The notes beneath the pieces are model-generated. The model had not been told where the DNA came from. It did no database searches and was given only the letters and a program-made list of their open reading frames with translations. From Linum tenue (taxonomy: Eukaryota; Streptophyta; Magnoliopsida; Malpighiales; Linaceae), in contig CAMGYJ010000005.1 in NCBI GenBank assembly GCA_946122785.1, positions 87,600,547 to 87,664,546 of the forward strand: 64,000 nt of DNA, in the 5' to 3' direction. A program made the position numbers and the translations under genes. Shown here piece after piece: positions 22,801-33,344 of this stretch. Position 1 is the stretch's first letter. Every line of letters begins with the position of its first letter.

Positions 22801-23672
22801 GTGTCCCGGAGATGGAAATGACGGCTATCCTAAGCCACTATCATAAGGGACCAGATGGAGGCCATCATGGTGCAAACCAAACTGCAAGGAAGGTGCTTCA
22901 ATTGGGATTCTATTGGTCGTCCCTATTTCGGGATGCTTACACATTTGTGAGTCATTGTGACAGCTTCCAAAGGACATGTAATGTGTCTAACCGAAATGAG
23001 ATGCCCCAAACGATTTCCATTACATGTGAGATTTTTAATGTTTGGGGCATCGACTTTATGGGTCCTTTTCCCTCATATTTTGGAAACAAGTACATTGTAG
23101 TGGCTGTGGACTATGTCTTGAGTTGGGTCGAGGCTCAAGATCTCCCCACCAATGATGCAAGACGGGTCTACAGATTTCTTAAAATCCTGTTTTCACGATT
23201 TGGGACCCCGAGGGCCATCATCAGTGATCGAGGAACCCATTTTCAGGGGCGATTCGACAAACTCCTCGATCGCTATGGTGTTACCCACCGGGTGTCAATG
23301 GCATATCATCCCTAAACAAGTGGGCAAGTAGAGTTGTCAAATAGGGAATTGAAAAGGATACTGGAAAAGACCGTGGACCAATCCCGCAAGTATTGGTCCT
23401 CAAAACTCGATGATGCTCTATGGGCGTACCGCACGGCCTACAAAACCCCAATAGGCGTCTCGCCTTACCAATTGGTGTACGGCAAAACGTGTCATTTGCC
23501 TGTAGAGCTAGCGCATATGGCTTTCTGGGCCACCAAGCTATTGAATATGGACCCTACTTTGTGTGGAAATGAAAGAAAGTTGCTGGTGCTTGAACTCGAG
23601 GAGTGGCGCCTCAAGGCCTACGAGAATACCAAGATTTACAAGGAAAAGACAAAGCGCTTGCATGATTCATGA
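19827..23672 (+). pseudogene. Athila gag(end)-protease-RT-RNase H-integrase pseudogene
   Basis: Gag end LEELVTTFVDSISKKFEKIE, then LNEECSAILQNHLP and a protease with ADLGASI (20475-20495) and ILGRPFLATAKALIDV, its frame cut by stops. RT starts SQWVSPIQLVPKNGGMTVVA and VCIDYRRLNDATHKDHFP; the frame stops at 21673, and the catalytic box reads FMDG (21765-21776) instead of FMDD. After further breaks the frame 21987-23315 carries FLGHAGFYRQFIENFSKIA, RNase H (MCDASDYDVGAVLGQ), the integrase HHCC finger (HYHKGPDGGHHGANQT, CDSFQRTC), Asp in GIDFMGPFP and Asp in ISDRGTHF; a stop at 23314 precedes the Glu motif [10 protein letters not shown]. It ends [16 protein letters not shown] at 23672. Non-functional: several stops, frameshifts and a mutated RT active site. 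Confidence 0.92.
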
Positions 23673-25322
23673 CAGAAAGGAGGGAAGGTTTTCAATCAGG
23701 AGAGCAGGTACTCCTGTACAACTCCCGGTTACGATTATTCCCCTTAAAGTTAAGGTCAAAATGGTCGAACCCATATGTGTTAACGCAAGTGTTCCCATAC
23801 GGGGTGGTCAAGATCTCCCAACCATAGCAAGTAAGTTTCAATGTGAATGGACATCGCCTCAAACGTTACCTTGGAGGAGAGGTAATGCCCCAAAAGGATG
23901 TGGTGTTCCTGCAAGATGCCTAGTCAAAAGTCTCTGTTTAGCTTAAGACGTTAAATTAACCCTTGTTGGGAGGCAACCCAACAGAGGTTAGCAAGTTTCT
24001 CTTGTTCTACTATCGTACTGTTATGTGTAATAACCTCGCCTCGAGCGAGTATGTGTTGTGTTTGTGTGTGTGTGTTTTTGTCTTCTCCTTGAAGCTCAAA
24101 TCTCCTACCCCAGAAAAATCCCAACTTTCACTCACCAAGCAATACGGTAACATCATTCTACACCTATCTTACTACATTGAGGGCAATGTTGAACTTAAAT
24201 GTGTGTGTGTGTGGGGGGGGGGGGGGGAGGGGTAGTTTATTATTCAGCTTGTGTGCGGTTCTTGTTAGGAATGAAGGAGAAAGAGTAGTGTTGGAGTAAG
24301 TTCTTAAAAGAGAGCATTGGTTGTTAAATGTAATGTGGCAAGTGTTTTACTCTCTATTACCCCCTCAAAAAGAAAAGACAAGACAAAAAGAAAGAAAGGG
24401 AAAGTAGAAAGAAAAAGAATCGAAAAGAGGTAATAAAACAGGATAAATAAAGTAAAGAGTGCCACAAAAATCAAAGAGTATGCTCTAGGAGGGGGTTCTT
24501 GGCATTCAAGCCATTGAAACCCCCACATTTTTTTGAACTCCTTCACTACCATGTTGAAATGTGTTAGCAAAAGTAGATCGAGGAAGTGCGCTTAAACCTA
24601 GTTCATGATGGGTGATAGTTTGGAAGGGAGAAGTGAGGTTTTTGGCCGATGCTAGTGGCCATTGTTTGTAGGGAAGGTTCTTAGTCGAAACCATACAAAC
24701 TTCGGGTTTAGGGTTAAGATGTAGGACCTCATTTTGTGTTTGACACCGCCCAAAAGGCCTTTTCCCCATGTCCAAGACAATTGCCAATCATTTGAACCCG
24801 TGACTAAGATCTCCGGACAAGCTAGTGATGACAATCGTTCCGTGAACTCTAGCATTTAGAGGTTTCCACCATGGTGAAGAGATAGTAGGGTCGAGTGTTG
24901 ATGATTGTGCTCATTATTTGCACCAAAAGGTCCCGACCCCACTGATCAAGAGAGTGAGTGATTCATTCTTGTTTTGCATGTCATATCATACCCCGGTGGG
25001 GACATTTGTTGCCTATTCGTTTGTTCCTTGGACTTGAATGTTATGCATGGTGAGTTGTGGTTGATAATTGATCTTGTTGAGACTTGCATAGATTCATGAA
25101 CAAGGTGAGAACTTTTCTTTGGCCCATTTTTGGTGACCTCGAATGTCGTTTGTGGTGGATGTCGGTATTGCTTGCAACGGTCCATGTGTTAATTGCCAAT
25201 AGCCATTGAGATTCGCCACTTTGTGCCCTTTGATTTGTCCCCAAAGCATTTTTTTAGGTTGAGATATTACCTTATGTGAAATGGTTTGCTTGGGGACAAA
25301 TAAACGTCTAAGTGTGGTGGAG
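23673..25322 (+). other. Post-pol non-coding region and PPT of element A
   Basis: No env-like ORF is found here. It holds GTTGGGAGGCAACCCAAC (23966-23983), a TG/G-rich tract (24200-24230) after CATTGAGGGCAATG, and a block at about 24590-24960 strongly conserved with 32610-32970 of element C. The PPT ends at 25322. The short frames in the region look incidental. Confidence 0.75.
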
Positions 25323-25514
25323 TGATTCGGGCCTAAATGTACACTTTTTATTCCCGTTTCTCTTTGACGTTTGTGGAAATTGAGCTCCAAAAAAAGTTGT
25401 TTCACGCTAGGGTTCTTGTGTTTCAATGTGTTTCAGATTCCGACAGGTTAAACCAACCCCGGAGTTGATAGTTGAAGAAAAGGAGCAGAGACAGAGAAAA
25501 GAGGAGTTTATAGT

Positions 25515-25784
25515 CGTTGTTCACGGTCAAAGCTTGGAGTTCACGGTCGCCAGGACTGTGAAGTGGAACCACAAATCGTGAACTGCGGAGCGTCCAGAGG
25601 GGTTGCAGAGGTTACTGACGCCAAGGCAGTTCACGGTCGCTAAGACCGTGCACTGGAGCCATGGACCCTGAACCCCAGAAGCGAAGCGACACGTTTTGAC
25701 TAAAGTTCACAGATTTCACGGACGAGGCTTGATCTTCACGGCATTAACTAGGGTCGTGGACTGGGCGCGATCTTAGTATAAATA
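25515..25784 (+). promoter_or_regulatory. U3 palindromic motif array and TATA box of LTR A
   Basis: TTCACGGTCAAAG, TTCACGGTCGCCAGGACTGTG, TTCACGGTCGCTAAGACCGTG, TTCACGGACGAGG and TTCACGGCATT lie between 25519 and 25745, ending at TATAAATA (25777-25784). The paired orientation CACGGTC...GACCGTG makes short hairpins. The role as promoter elements is inferred from position. Confidence 0.55.
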
Positions 25785-26007
25785 GAGAGCTTAAATGAAG
25801 AAGAAGGAAGAGCCCAAAGTGAGAGAAACCTTCTTCTTCTTGAAACTCTAGAGAGAAAAAGCACGAACCAAAAGGGAGAAGAGGTTAGGGTTTGCTCCAA
25901 GTGAAGATTGGAAGTTCATCTTGAAGAGAGGATCTCTACAAGCACAAAGAGAATTGGAGGCATCACAATGATGTTTTCTTTCTTCATCCTTTGTGTTCTT
26001 CCTTTGT

Positions 26008-26600
26008 CTAGCATGGAGTAGTTTCCCTTTTCACTTGGGTGTTATAGAACCCTAACTACTATCATGTAATTGATTGTGTGGATTGAATGATTGTGTGATG
26101 GTGGTGTTTAATTTGAGAATTGAGGTATTTTCCATGGCGATTGTGCATTGTGTGTGCTTGGCAATCTATTGTGCTATTCTAACCTAGATTAGAGAGAAGC
26201 CCCCTTATCTTAAGAGGCTCAAAATTGAGTTGGGTTTTCTTAGGCATTCCATGCCTCCTAACTAGGTTAATGAAGGGAAAACCTCTAAATTTAATTAGAG
26301 GTTCCCTAACTAGCATGGAGTAGTTTCCCTTTTCACTTGGGTGTTATAGAACCCTAACTACTATCATGTAATTGATTGTGTGGATTGAATGATTGTGTGA
26401 TGGTGGTGTTTAATTTGAGAATTGAGGTATTTTCCATGGCGATTGTGCATTGTGTGTGCTTGGCAATCTATTGTGCTATTCTAACCTAGATTAGAGAGAA
26501 GCCCCCTTATCTTAAGAGGCTCAAAATTGAGTTGGGTTTTCTTAGGCATTCCATGCCTCCTAACTAGGTTAATGAAGGGAAAACCTCTAAATTTAATTAG
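26008..26600 (+). repeat. 302-bp tandem duplication inside LTR A
   Basis: Copy 1 starts at 26008 (CTAGCATGGAGTAG) and copy 2 at 26310; about 292 bp appear identical by eye, with a 10-bp filler (GGTTCCCTAA) between them. It is either a recent duplication or an assembly artefact. Confidence 0.88.
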
Positions 26601-27079
26601 ACACCTTGGTTAATTGTGATTATGCTGCCAAGCCTTGGTTTGAGGGAGAAGGTAAGTCAAATCTCAATTGCTTGTGCCAAGAGGGCTACAATTGTAGCCT
26701 CTACTGCTTACCTTGGCCTAGTAATTGAGAGGATGGTTTCTAACCATTGTTGCACCTCCTGAGGGTCACAATTTCCTTGTCACACACCAAGTCATTCGTT
26801 CCCACGGTTCATGGTAGTTAGTTAGGGGGAAGCAACACTCGAGTGAAGCTTTTCACCAAGAGTTTTCTACCCCTTTAGTTTTCAAGTCTTGCTTTCAAAT
26901 AATAGACTGTATAGATTTCAACAAACAACATTTCGCTAGATAATGTTTCAAACAATCGAAGTAGGGGTACATGGGCCAACCAGGGTTGATATTTAAACAT
27001 ACTTGCACTATATTGCACCCATCTAAGGTTTATACTTGGGCCTTAGGTGACATTTTATTGTGATAGTCGGAGCGAGTCA

Positions 27080-28307
27080 TGCATCTTGTTTGCCCCCAAA
27101 GATTTGTTAATCACATTATGCTTTGGAAGAAAAAGTGACTTTATCAATCTTGACTTTAAGATGGGTGCAAAAATGTATGAAAACTCTTGTTAAAAAACTC
27201 AAATGTATATAAAAAAAATTGATCGAGAGAAGTGTGTGCAGATTAACAAAACGATTTTTGTTGGTTAGTGCCACGTTGCTTAAAATTTATTTTTCATTTT
27301 CTTAGTAATAAAATTGCAAGCCTTGCCATGAGAATATCCATAAGCTCTTACTCTCGTTCTCACGCTTGATTTCACTCTCGCTCATTCGTATTGGTGCTTT
27401 GAGTTTACAACATGTTAGCTACCATTAAGATTTGGTCACCATGAAATGCTTCCTTTTATGTTGATACCCAAATGTGAAGGTTTTACTCATCATGGGGAGC
27501 TTGGGATGATCGATTTATAAGATCTCCATATGTTTTATCATGAAAGTTCTTGATATCCACTCAAAGGATGCTCTTGTCCGAGATGACTTCTATTGTAAGA
27601 CTCTTCTTGCTCTTGAAATATTATTTATCCAAATGAGTGGTAGATAAATGAGATTGTTCTGAAACCTGGCCATGTATATTTTCTTGTTGAAGGATTGTTT
27701 GCTTGCCCTCAAAGTATGAGATTAACTTATGGATAAAAGATATCATAATCGGGTATATAGTTTTCCCATTTGAGGAAGTCTCTTTTTCCTCGAAAAATGT
27801 GGTGAATTTTGTTCATTCTCGAGGAGTGCATCTTTAGTGTGTGTTGCCCCCTCGTCTTGAAAGTTTTGTTTTAGGAGTTGAAGTTGAGTAGTGATGAACG
27901 AGGTCTTCGTGAGTGCATAAGCTGATTATGAAAATCTTCGCATTGTCAAAGTTGATGTTTGCCCTCCAAATGATGACTAGAGGAAGTCTTTAGGCAATGG
28001 AGTTTTATCTTCTTGCTTAATTCCAAGATGATGAATAGATGAAGATCTTATTTGAGGTCCCCTTTGTTGATTCTTGAGATTATCCGACAAACATTTTGAC
28101 TTGCCTTGTATGGTTGTGACTCCAAATGCTGGCATATGAGCATATAATTTGCAAGTCCCAAAACATGTTTTTTTTGGATTTTTGGATTTTTTTGGTTGCT
28201 TTGGGACTTACATGGATTCATGTGCCCCTAAACCCCTAAACGTGGTACTTTTCCTCTGGTATTAGTGTTATGGAGCACGAGTGTCAAAAGGTTGAGAGTT
28301 TGTCTTG
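27080..28307. other. Unclassified AT-rich sequence, left flank of element C
   Basis: Continuous with 34943 onward before element C inserted (target duplication GTAAT). No domain or RNA gene is recognised. Words such as TTTGCCC(C/T)CAAA recur, suggesting eroded repeat DNA. Confidence 0.4.
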
Positions 28308-28539
28308 GTAATTGATTCGAGCTCAAATGTACACATTTTACCCCTCATTCTCATTCGTTTAGCTTAGTATTTCATCGTTCATCGACATATTCCACGCTAG
28401 GTTATGCTTGTTTTGATACATTTCAGGTCCTAGCACGTGTTGAAGGGTCGAGGACGAGCATTGGGATATTTGGAGGTCAAAAAGCGCAAAAAGCAAAGAA
28501 AAATCAGGAGTGTATTGAAGGCGTCCAAGAAACAGCCGC

Positions 28540-28790
28540 AGTTCACGGCCGGACGAGGCAGTTCACGGTCTCCTAAGACCGCGAACTTTGACCAAAACTC
28601 GTGACACCGAGGCATCCAGCGAGGTTCTTGAAGTTATTGACGACAAGGCAGTTCACGGTCTCTAAGACCGTGAATTGTGGCCATTGACCGTGAATCAAGG
28701 AAATTCATGCGGTGTGTTTTGGACGATGTTGAGTTCACGGATGCGTTTAGGTGTTCACGGCCGTGAACTGGCCAACGCGTTCGTGAACTG
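28540..28790 (+). promoter_or_regulatory. U3 palindromic motif array in LTR C
   Basis: TTCACGGCCGG, TTCACGGTCTCCTAAGACCG and TTCACGGTCTCTAAGACCGTG are followed by GACCGTGAATC and TTCACGGCCGTGAAC. Repeated in the 3' LTR at 33570-33850. No clear TATA box follows, unlike LTR A. Confidence 0.5.
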
Positions 28791-29149
28791 GTCACTTTCG
28801 AGCAAATATGAAGACATCAGCGGGGAGAGAGAAAGGGGAGCTGGTTTTTGGAGAAGAAACACTTTCTTTCTCTAGGGTTTCAACCTAAACACCAAAGGGG
28901 AGTTCTAGTGAGAGAGAGAGAGACTGCTAGAGTGATCTTGGGGCATCATTGGAGGCTTGGGAGGAAGATTCAAGCCTAGAAGAAGAAGAAGATCCTGAGC
29001 TCAAAATTGTAATCCCTCTCTCTCTCTCTAGAAACTCACTATTTTCTCTTGGGTGTTGTAGATCCCTAACTAATACCTTGTAATTACTTGTTTAGATTGA
29101 ATGATTGTCATTGGGTAGTTTTTAATTCAAGGATGAGGTATTATTCATG

Positions 29150-29265
29150 TCGATTGTGCATACTTGTGCTTTGCAACTTAGGGGTTGTGCATATTTTGTG
29201 CTTAGCATCCTAGGGATTGTGCATAATTGTGCTTAGCACCCCTAAGTTTGTGCATTTAGGTGCTA
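29150..29265 (+). repeat. LTR minisatellite, four ~31-bp units
   Basis: Units built on (G)(A/T)TTGTGCAT...TGCTTAGCA-CCTAAG. Also four units at 34199-34320 (3' LTR), five at 50054-50205 (element E), and one at 26140-26169 in element A. Confidence 0.8.
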
Positions 29266-29902
29266 GTAATCTAATTTTCCACCTTAGCCTAGTTTAGAGA
29301 GGAAAATCCCCCTTTCAAGGGATACTCAATCGAGTTGGTTTTCCTTCAACTTTCTAAGCCACCTAAACTAGGTTGAGTTAGGGCAACCCTCAATATTGAA
29401 TTGAACAAGTCGATTAATCGTGGTTAAACCGTCCGACCTTAGAGTTGAGTGAGGGAGTAAGTCGATTACCGATTGTCTAAACCGAGAGGGTCGAGTCACG
29501 AGTGACACAGCCTTTCATTCTCACCTCGGTTTAGCAATTGAGACTGTGGTCTCCGACCACATACGCTTTCCTCTGCAGTTCACGATTAACGTGCCCAAGG
29601 CAATCGTTTCAATCCAACGAGTCATGGTAGCTAGTTAGGGGGAAGCGATTCCTGGGTGAAGCTCCCTTAGTTAGGCTTTCCCTTTATTTAATTTTCTTTG
29701 CTTGGTTACTTTGTAGTTCCAATAAACCTAAATCCCTAAAGTTGCTTGCTAGATAACAACTTAAGCAATCGAAGTAGGGGTACATGGACCGACCCGGGTT
29801 GACAATTTAAATACTTGCTTTATACTACATCCAACTAGAGTTTAAAAACTTGGGCTCTAGTCGGGATTAATTTGTGGTGTAGTTTTGTGCGAGTCAAGTT
29901 TT

Positions 29903-29920
29903 TGGCGCCGTTGCCGGGGA
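29903..29920 (+). other. Primer binding site of element C
   Basis: TGGCGCCGTTGCCGGGGA, six bases after the LTR end, is the standard Athila-group PBS (reported as complementary to the tRNA-Asp 3' end). Confidence 0.93.
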
Positions 29921-30095
29921 ACCGCAGTCCGTTATTTTGAAAAGTTCGCTTAGTGTTAATCTAGCATTTTCTATTTTGCCTTTTTGTTTATGTTTTGTGT
30001 TTCGTGTTGTGTTTTGTTTACCCACTCTTCGTCTTGAAGGGTGGTTTGTGTTTGTTTGATTTTGTTTTTGTGTTTTTGTTTATGTAGGTTGAATC

Positions 30096-31313
30096 ATGGA
30101 TCCCAATGGCTTCTACAACATGTGGGGTTATCCACAACCACCCGAATGGGGGTACCCTGGAGCTTCATGGAGTAACGAAGAAGGTGGAAGCCAAGGAACA
30201 GGGTTCTATGATTAACCTCCCTTCCAAGAAGAACAAGCATACCATTGGGGATTTCAAGAAGCTCCCCCATATGAAGAAAACTTCCCTCCTTAATTCGAGG
30301 AGAAATCCAAGTTGGATTTGGCCATGGAGGCTTTCATGGCACAAGCCTCAAAGAGAAAATTAGAGCTCATGGTGGAGCAGTTTGCTCGAGGCACCGATGA
30401 AGGGTGCTCGAACTTGGATCTCCCACAACCCGAAGCGAAGTCCAAGTTGGAGCTTGCCGTGGAGAATGTTACAAGAACAAGCTCCAACACGGATTTCCAA
30501 CCCCTCCCTCCTCCCGGTTTGATACTTTTGGAGAAGGTGGAACGAGCTTGTGCAAGTTATCGCATCTCATTATTGGAGGAGAACGAGGAGGTTGAAAGGG
30601 CGAGCAATGATAACCGTGTGGAGCAAGACGAACTCACCCCGGCGAGCTCCCGTGGTGAGGATGAACAAGAAGGTTGCATTGACGATCCTCATCATCTTTC
30701 CCTTCCCGAGAGCAACCTTGAAGACCAAGACACGAGTGTGGAGGAGCAAGAGAATCCCTTCTATGAGCTTGCATGACATCTTGCCCTCCAAAGCGTGCTT
30801 GAAGACATGAATGAGAAGGAGGAAGAAGAGGAGGAAGAGGAGGAAGAAAACATTGAAGAGGGGGAAGATCTCGAGTGTTCCCAAGGAGAGGAAATTGAAG
30901 AAGAAGGAAGGGAGGTTGAGGAAGAAGAAGAAGGAGCAAGCAGTGTCCAAGAATTGGACGAGGTCGAGGTGGATGAAGCATCCACAAGTTACACGTGCTA
31001 TGAAAGCTTTCCACCCGACCTCGATGCACTTTTGGAGGAGGACCCGTTTGCGGCTCTTTGCCTAGCCAAGGCCAAGCTATCGGCGATCCCCATTGGTGGA
31101 GGCGATGGAAGTCAAGCGAGTTTTCACTACATGGTGTGGGGCAAAGAGAAAGATGAAGGAGGAAAGAAGGAGAGGTCTCGTGGGTGGAGCCTCAAAGTCG
31201 ATCAAGTTCACGAGTCCTCAATCATGGATTCGTCCAATGCTCGTGACTTGAGACATCACCTCACCGACAAGAACCTCAACTTCGAGGAGGTTCTTGGGTG
31301 GACCGAAACTTGA
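30096..31313 (+). pseudogene. Acidic ORF of non-autonomous element C, three internal stops
   Basis: ATG 30096 to TGA 31311-31313 is one reading frame of 406 codons with stops after GTGFYD, after EENFPP and after NPFYELA. The N-terminus is aromatic and Pro-rich (MDPNGFYNMWGYPQPPEWGY). The middle has two similar segments, EEKSKLDLAMEAF and EAKSKLELAVENV. A Glu run (about ten) at 30817-30850 begins a long acidic stretch; the C-terminus ends DKNLNFEEVLGWTET. I see no zinc knuckle, protease or pol motif. It may descend from gag, since the KSKLDLAME stretch sits where A and B have LEELVTTF/SKLRAIVSA, but that is inference. The function is unknown. Confidence 0.75.
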
Positions 31314-33344
31314 AGAGCAACCGTCCGGCTCACGACGTTAAAGAAGCTCTTGGTGGGAGGCAATGCAACCATCAACGGTTTGCATCTCTTTTCCTTTCAA
31401 TAAGATGATCAATGAAGAGATTTTGGTGGTGTTTTACCGTCTCCTTGCTCTTCCGGATCTCACCCGCCCTCCGCTCCCGAGCACAAACATTCACAACTTG
31501 ATCGGTAACATCGTTCTATCCCCTTCTTTTCCGCCATTGAGGGCAATGTCGAGCTTAAGTGTGTGTGTGTGGGGGGGGGGGGTAGTCAATTGTGCATGTG
31601 TGTGTGAATGTTTGGCATGATTTTGAATGCTTGGAGCCTAGTTGTATGCCCATATTTTCAAAATTTGAGAGCTCCAAACATAGCAACTTCTACGTTTGCA
31701 TGATCATAGTGGTACCATGTGGTGATTTATTTTGAATCTCGTGGTTATTAGCATTGTCTATGGATTATTTGCTTGTGATTATGCGCAACCTATGATGACG
31801 ACTGAGACTTGTATTAGGTTTGTGCATAGGTTCATTTCTCATGTGTTTGTGAACCGATAGATGTTTTGAATCGATTACTCGCTTTTCACAGTTGCCTATG
31901 GATCGAGTTTAGGGAGTGAGACCGAATGATTGAGCACCTAGGTAGCCATGTGAGACTTGTGCCGTTCGTTTCGTTCTTGTGGGATAGTTACCCCTTTACA
32001 TGATGTGTAGCATTCACGTTGTTGCTAGCGAGGAAGATGGATGCATAGGATTAGCCCACGACCCAAAAGTTGACCGACCCGATCATATTATCCCTTAGGC
32101 AACCCTTTTGACCCGTGTGTCTAAGGGTCGTTCTAGTGTTAGGTAGCTCGCGCTACTTGAGCTTAATTGATTTAAATAGAACGACCCTACTTTCTTCATG
32201 TCTACAACTTATCGAGTCACCCTTGTGTTTGGAAGCTCCATTTATACCATTTGAGCTTAAACGAGGTTCCACATGAGTGATTTGTGTATGGTTTTGCTAA
32301 GAGGTGAAGTGAGTGTGGAGGTAGTTTTTCAAAGTGAGCATTGTTCCTTAAGTTAAAAAATGTGGCATGTTTATAGCTCTCTTTAGCCCCCAAATAAAAG
32401 ATAATAAAAGAAGAAAAAAAAGAGATCAAGAAGAGGGCAAAGAAGAAAAGAGAGTGGCCACCAAAAATATAATAAAATGTTCAACATGCTCTTAGAAGTG
32501 TTTCTTAGCATGCAAGCTATTGGAACACTTACATGTTGTTGACCTCTACACTCTTGTGCTAGAAATTGAATAGCAAATGTAGCAAGAAAGTATGTGTGAT
32601 AGGGTTTGGTGATTGATTGTGGTTTGGGATAGTGGGAAGTGCAGTTTTTGGCCTATGCTAGTGGCCATTGAGTATAGGAGAGGGTTCTAATCAAAACCTT
32701 AGAACATTCTGTGGTTTCAGACTTTCAGGATGGAAATGTGGAACCTTGTGCTATGTTTGCCACCACCCAAAAAGCCTTTTCCCCATGTCCTAGACCCTAG
32801 CCAACCAATAGAACCTGTGTCTAAGACCTCCGGACAAGCTAGCAACGACACCCATCTTGTGGACTCTAACATTTAGAGGTTATCGTCATGGTAAAGGGAC
32901 GTTAGGATTGAGCGTGAATATGCACATCTTTTGCATCAAATGGTCCTGACCCCACTGGTCGAGAGTGAGTGATACATTCATCACGTTTTCTTCATTTCTT
33001 ATACCCCGGCGAGGACCTAGGTTTCTCGATCGTTCACTCCTATGGTGTGATCTTCATGCATGAGTAACTGTGATTGGTGAGTCGTGGAGGCATGTTGTGC
33101 GTGGGTTCGTGAATAATGTGAGAACTCTTCTTTTGCACAATCTTAATACATTTGAATGTTGTTTGTGGTGGTTGCCAAGATTACTTTGTTTTTATCCATA
33201 GGTCGGTGTCAAATAACCATTGTGATTCATTCGTTTTGTGCCCTATGACGTGCCCCAAAAATTGTGTTGAAAAAAGAAGTTGAAGCTTACCTTGTTTTGT
33301 ACTTGGTTTGCTTGGGGACAAGCAAACGTCTAAGTGTGGGGGCG
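31314..33344 (+). other. Non-coding 3' interior of element C with two G-rich tracts
   Basis: Contains GTGGGAGGCAATGC (31350-31363), TTGAGGGCAATGTCGAGC then a TG/G tract (31559-31583), the block conserved with element A (about 32610-32970) and the true PPT AAGTGTGGGGGCG (33332-33344) abutting the 3' LTR. No env-like ORF. Confidence 0.8.

Larger units (their letters stand above)
19800..27079 (+). mobile_element. Ty3/gypsy Athila-type element A, 5'-truncated
   Basis: From the gag C-terminus through protease, RT, RNase H and integrase (19827-23672), a post-pol non-coding region with CTTGTTGGGAGGCAACCCAA (23962-23981), a first polypurine-like tract at about 24200-24230, the real PPT AAGTGTGGTGGAG (25310-25322) and a 3' LTR 25323-27079. 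The 5' LTR, PBS and most of gag are missing. The left border is approximate. Athila affinity is inferred from the DLGAS protease context and from close similarity to elements B and C, C having an Athila-type PBS. Confidence 0.9.
25323..27079 (+). repeat. 3' LTR of element A
   Basis: Starts TGATTCGGGCCTAAATG and ends GGAGCGAGTCA, 1,757 bp. U3 has an array of TTCACGGTC/GACCGTG-type words (25520-25760) followed by TATAAATA at 25777-25784. It contains a direct 302-bp tandem duplication (26008-26600) that makes it longer than its relatives (about 1.57-1.59 kb in C and E). Confidence 0.88.
28313..29896 (+). repeat. 5' LTR of element C
   Basis: 1,584 bp, starts TGATTCGAGCTCAAATG, ends TTTGTGCGAGTCA. 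It holds TTCACGG motif arrays (28550-28770), a GA microsatellite (28911-28923), a CT microsatellite (29015-29030) and four ~31-bp units of a minisatellite (29150-29265). Confidence 0.95.

Noticed and set aside
30570..31029. Long minus-strand frames rich in Leu, Phe and Pro
   Set aside because: Complement of the Glu-rich GAG/GAA stretch of the element C ORF; no motif of their own.
31559..31583. TG/G-rich tract as the PPT of element C
   Set aside because: The LTR begins only at 33345, directly after AAGTGTGGGGGCG; the earlier tract is a second purine-rich site, as in element A.
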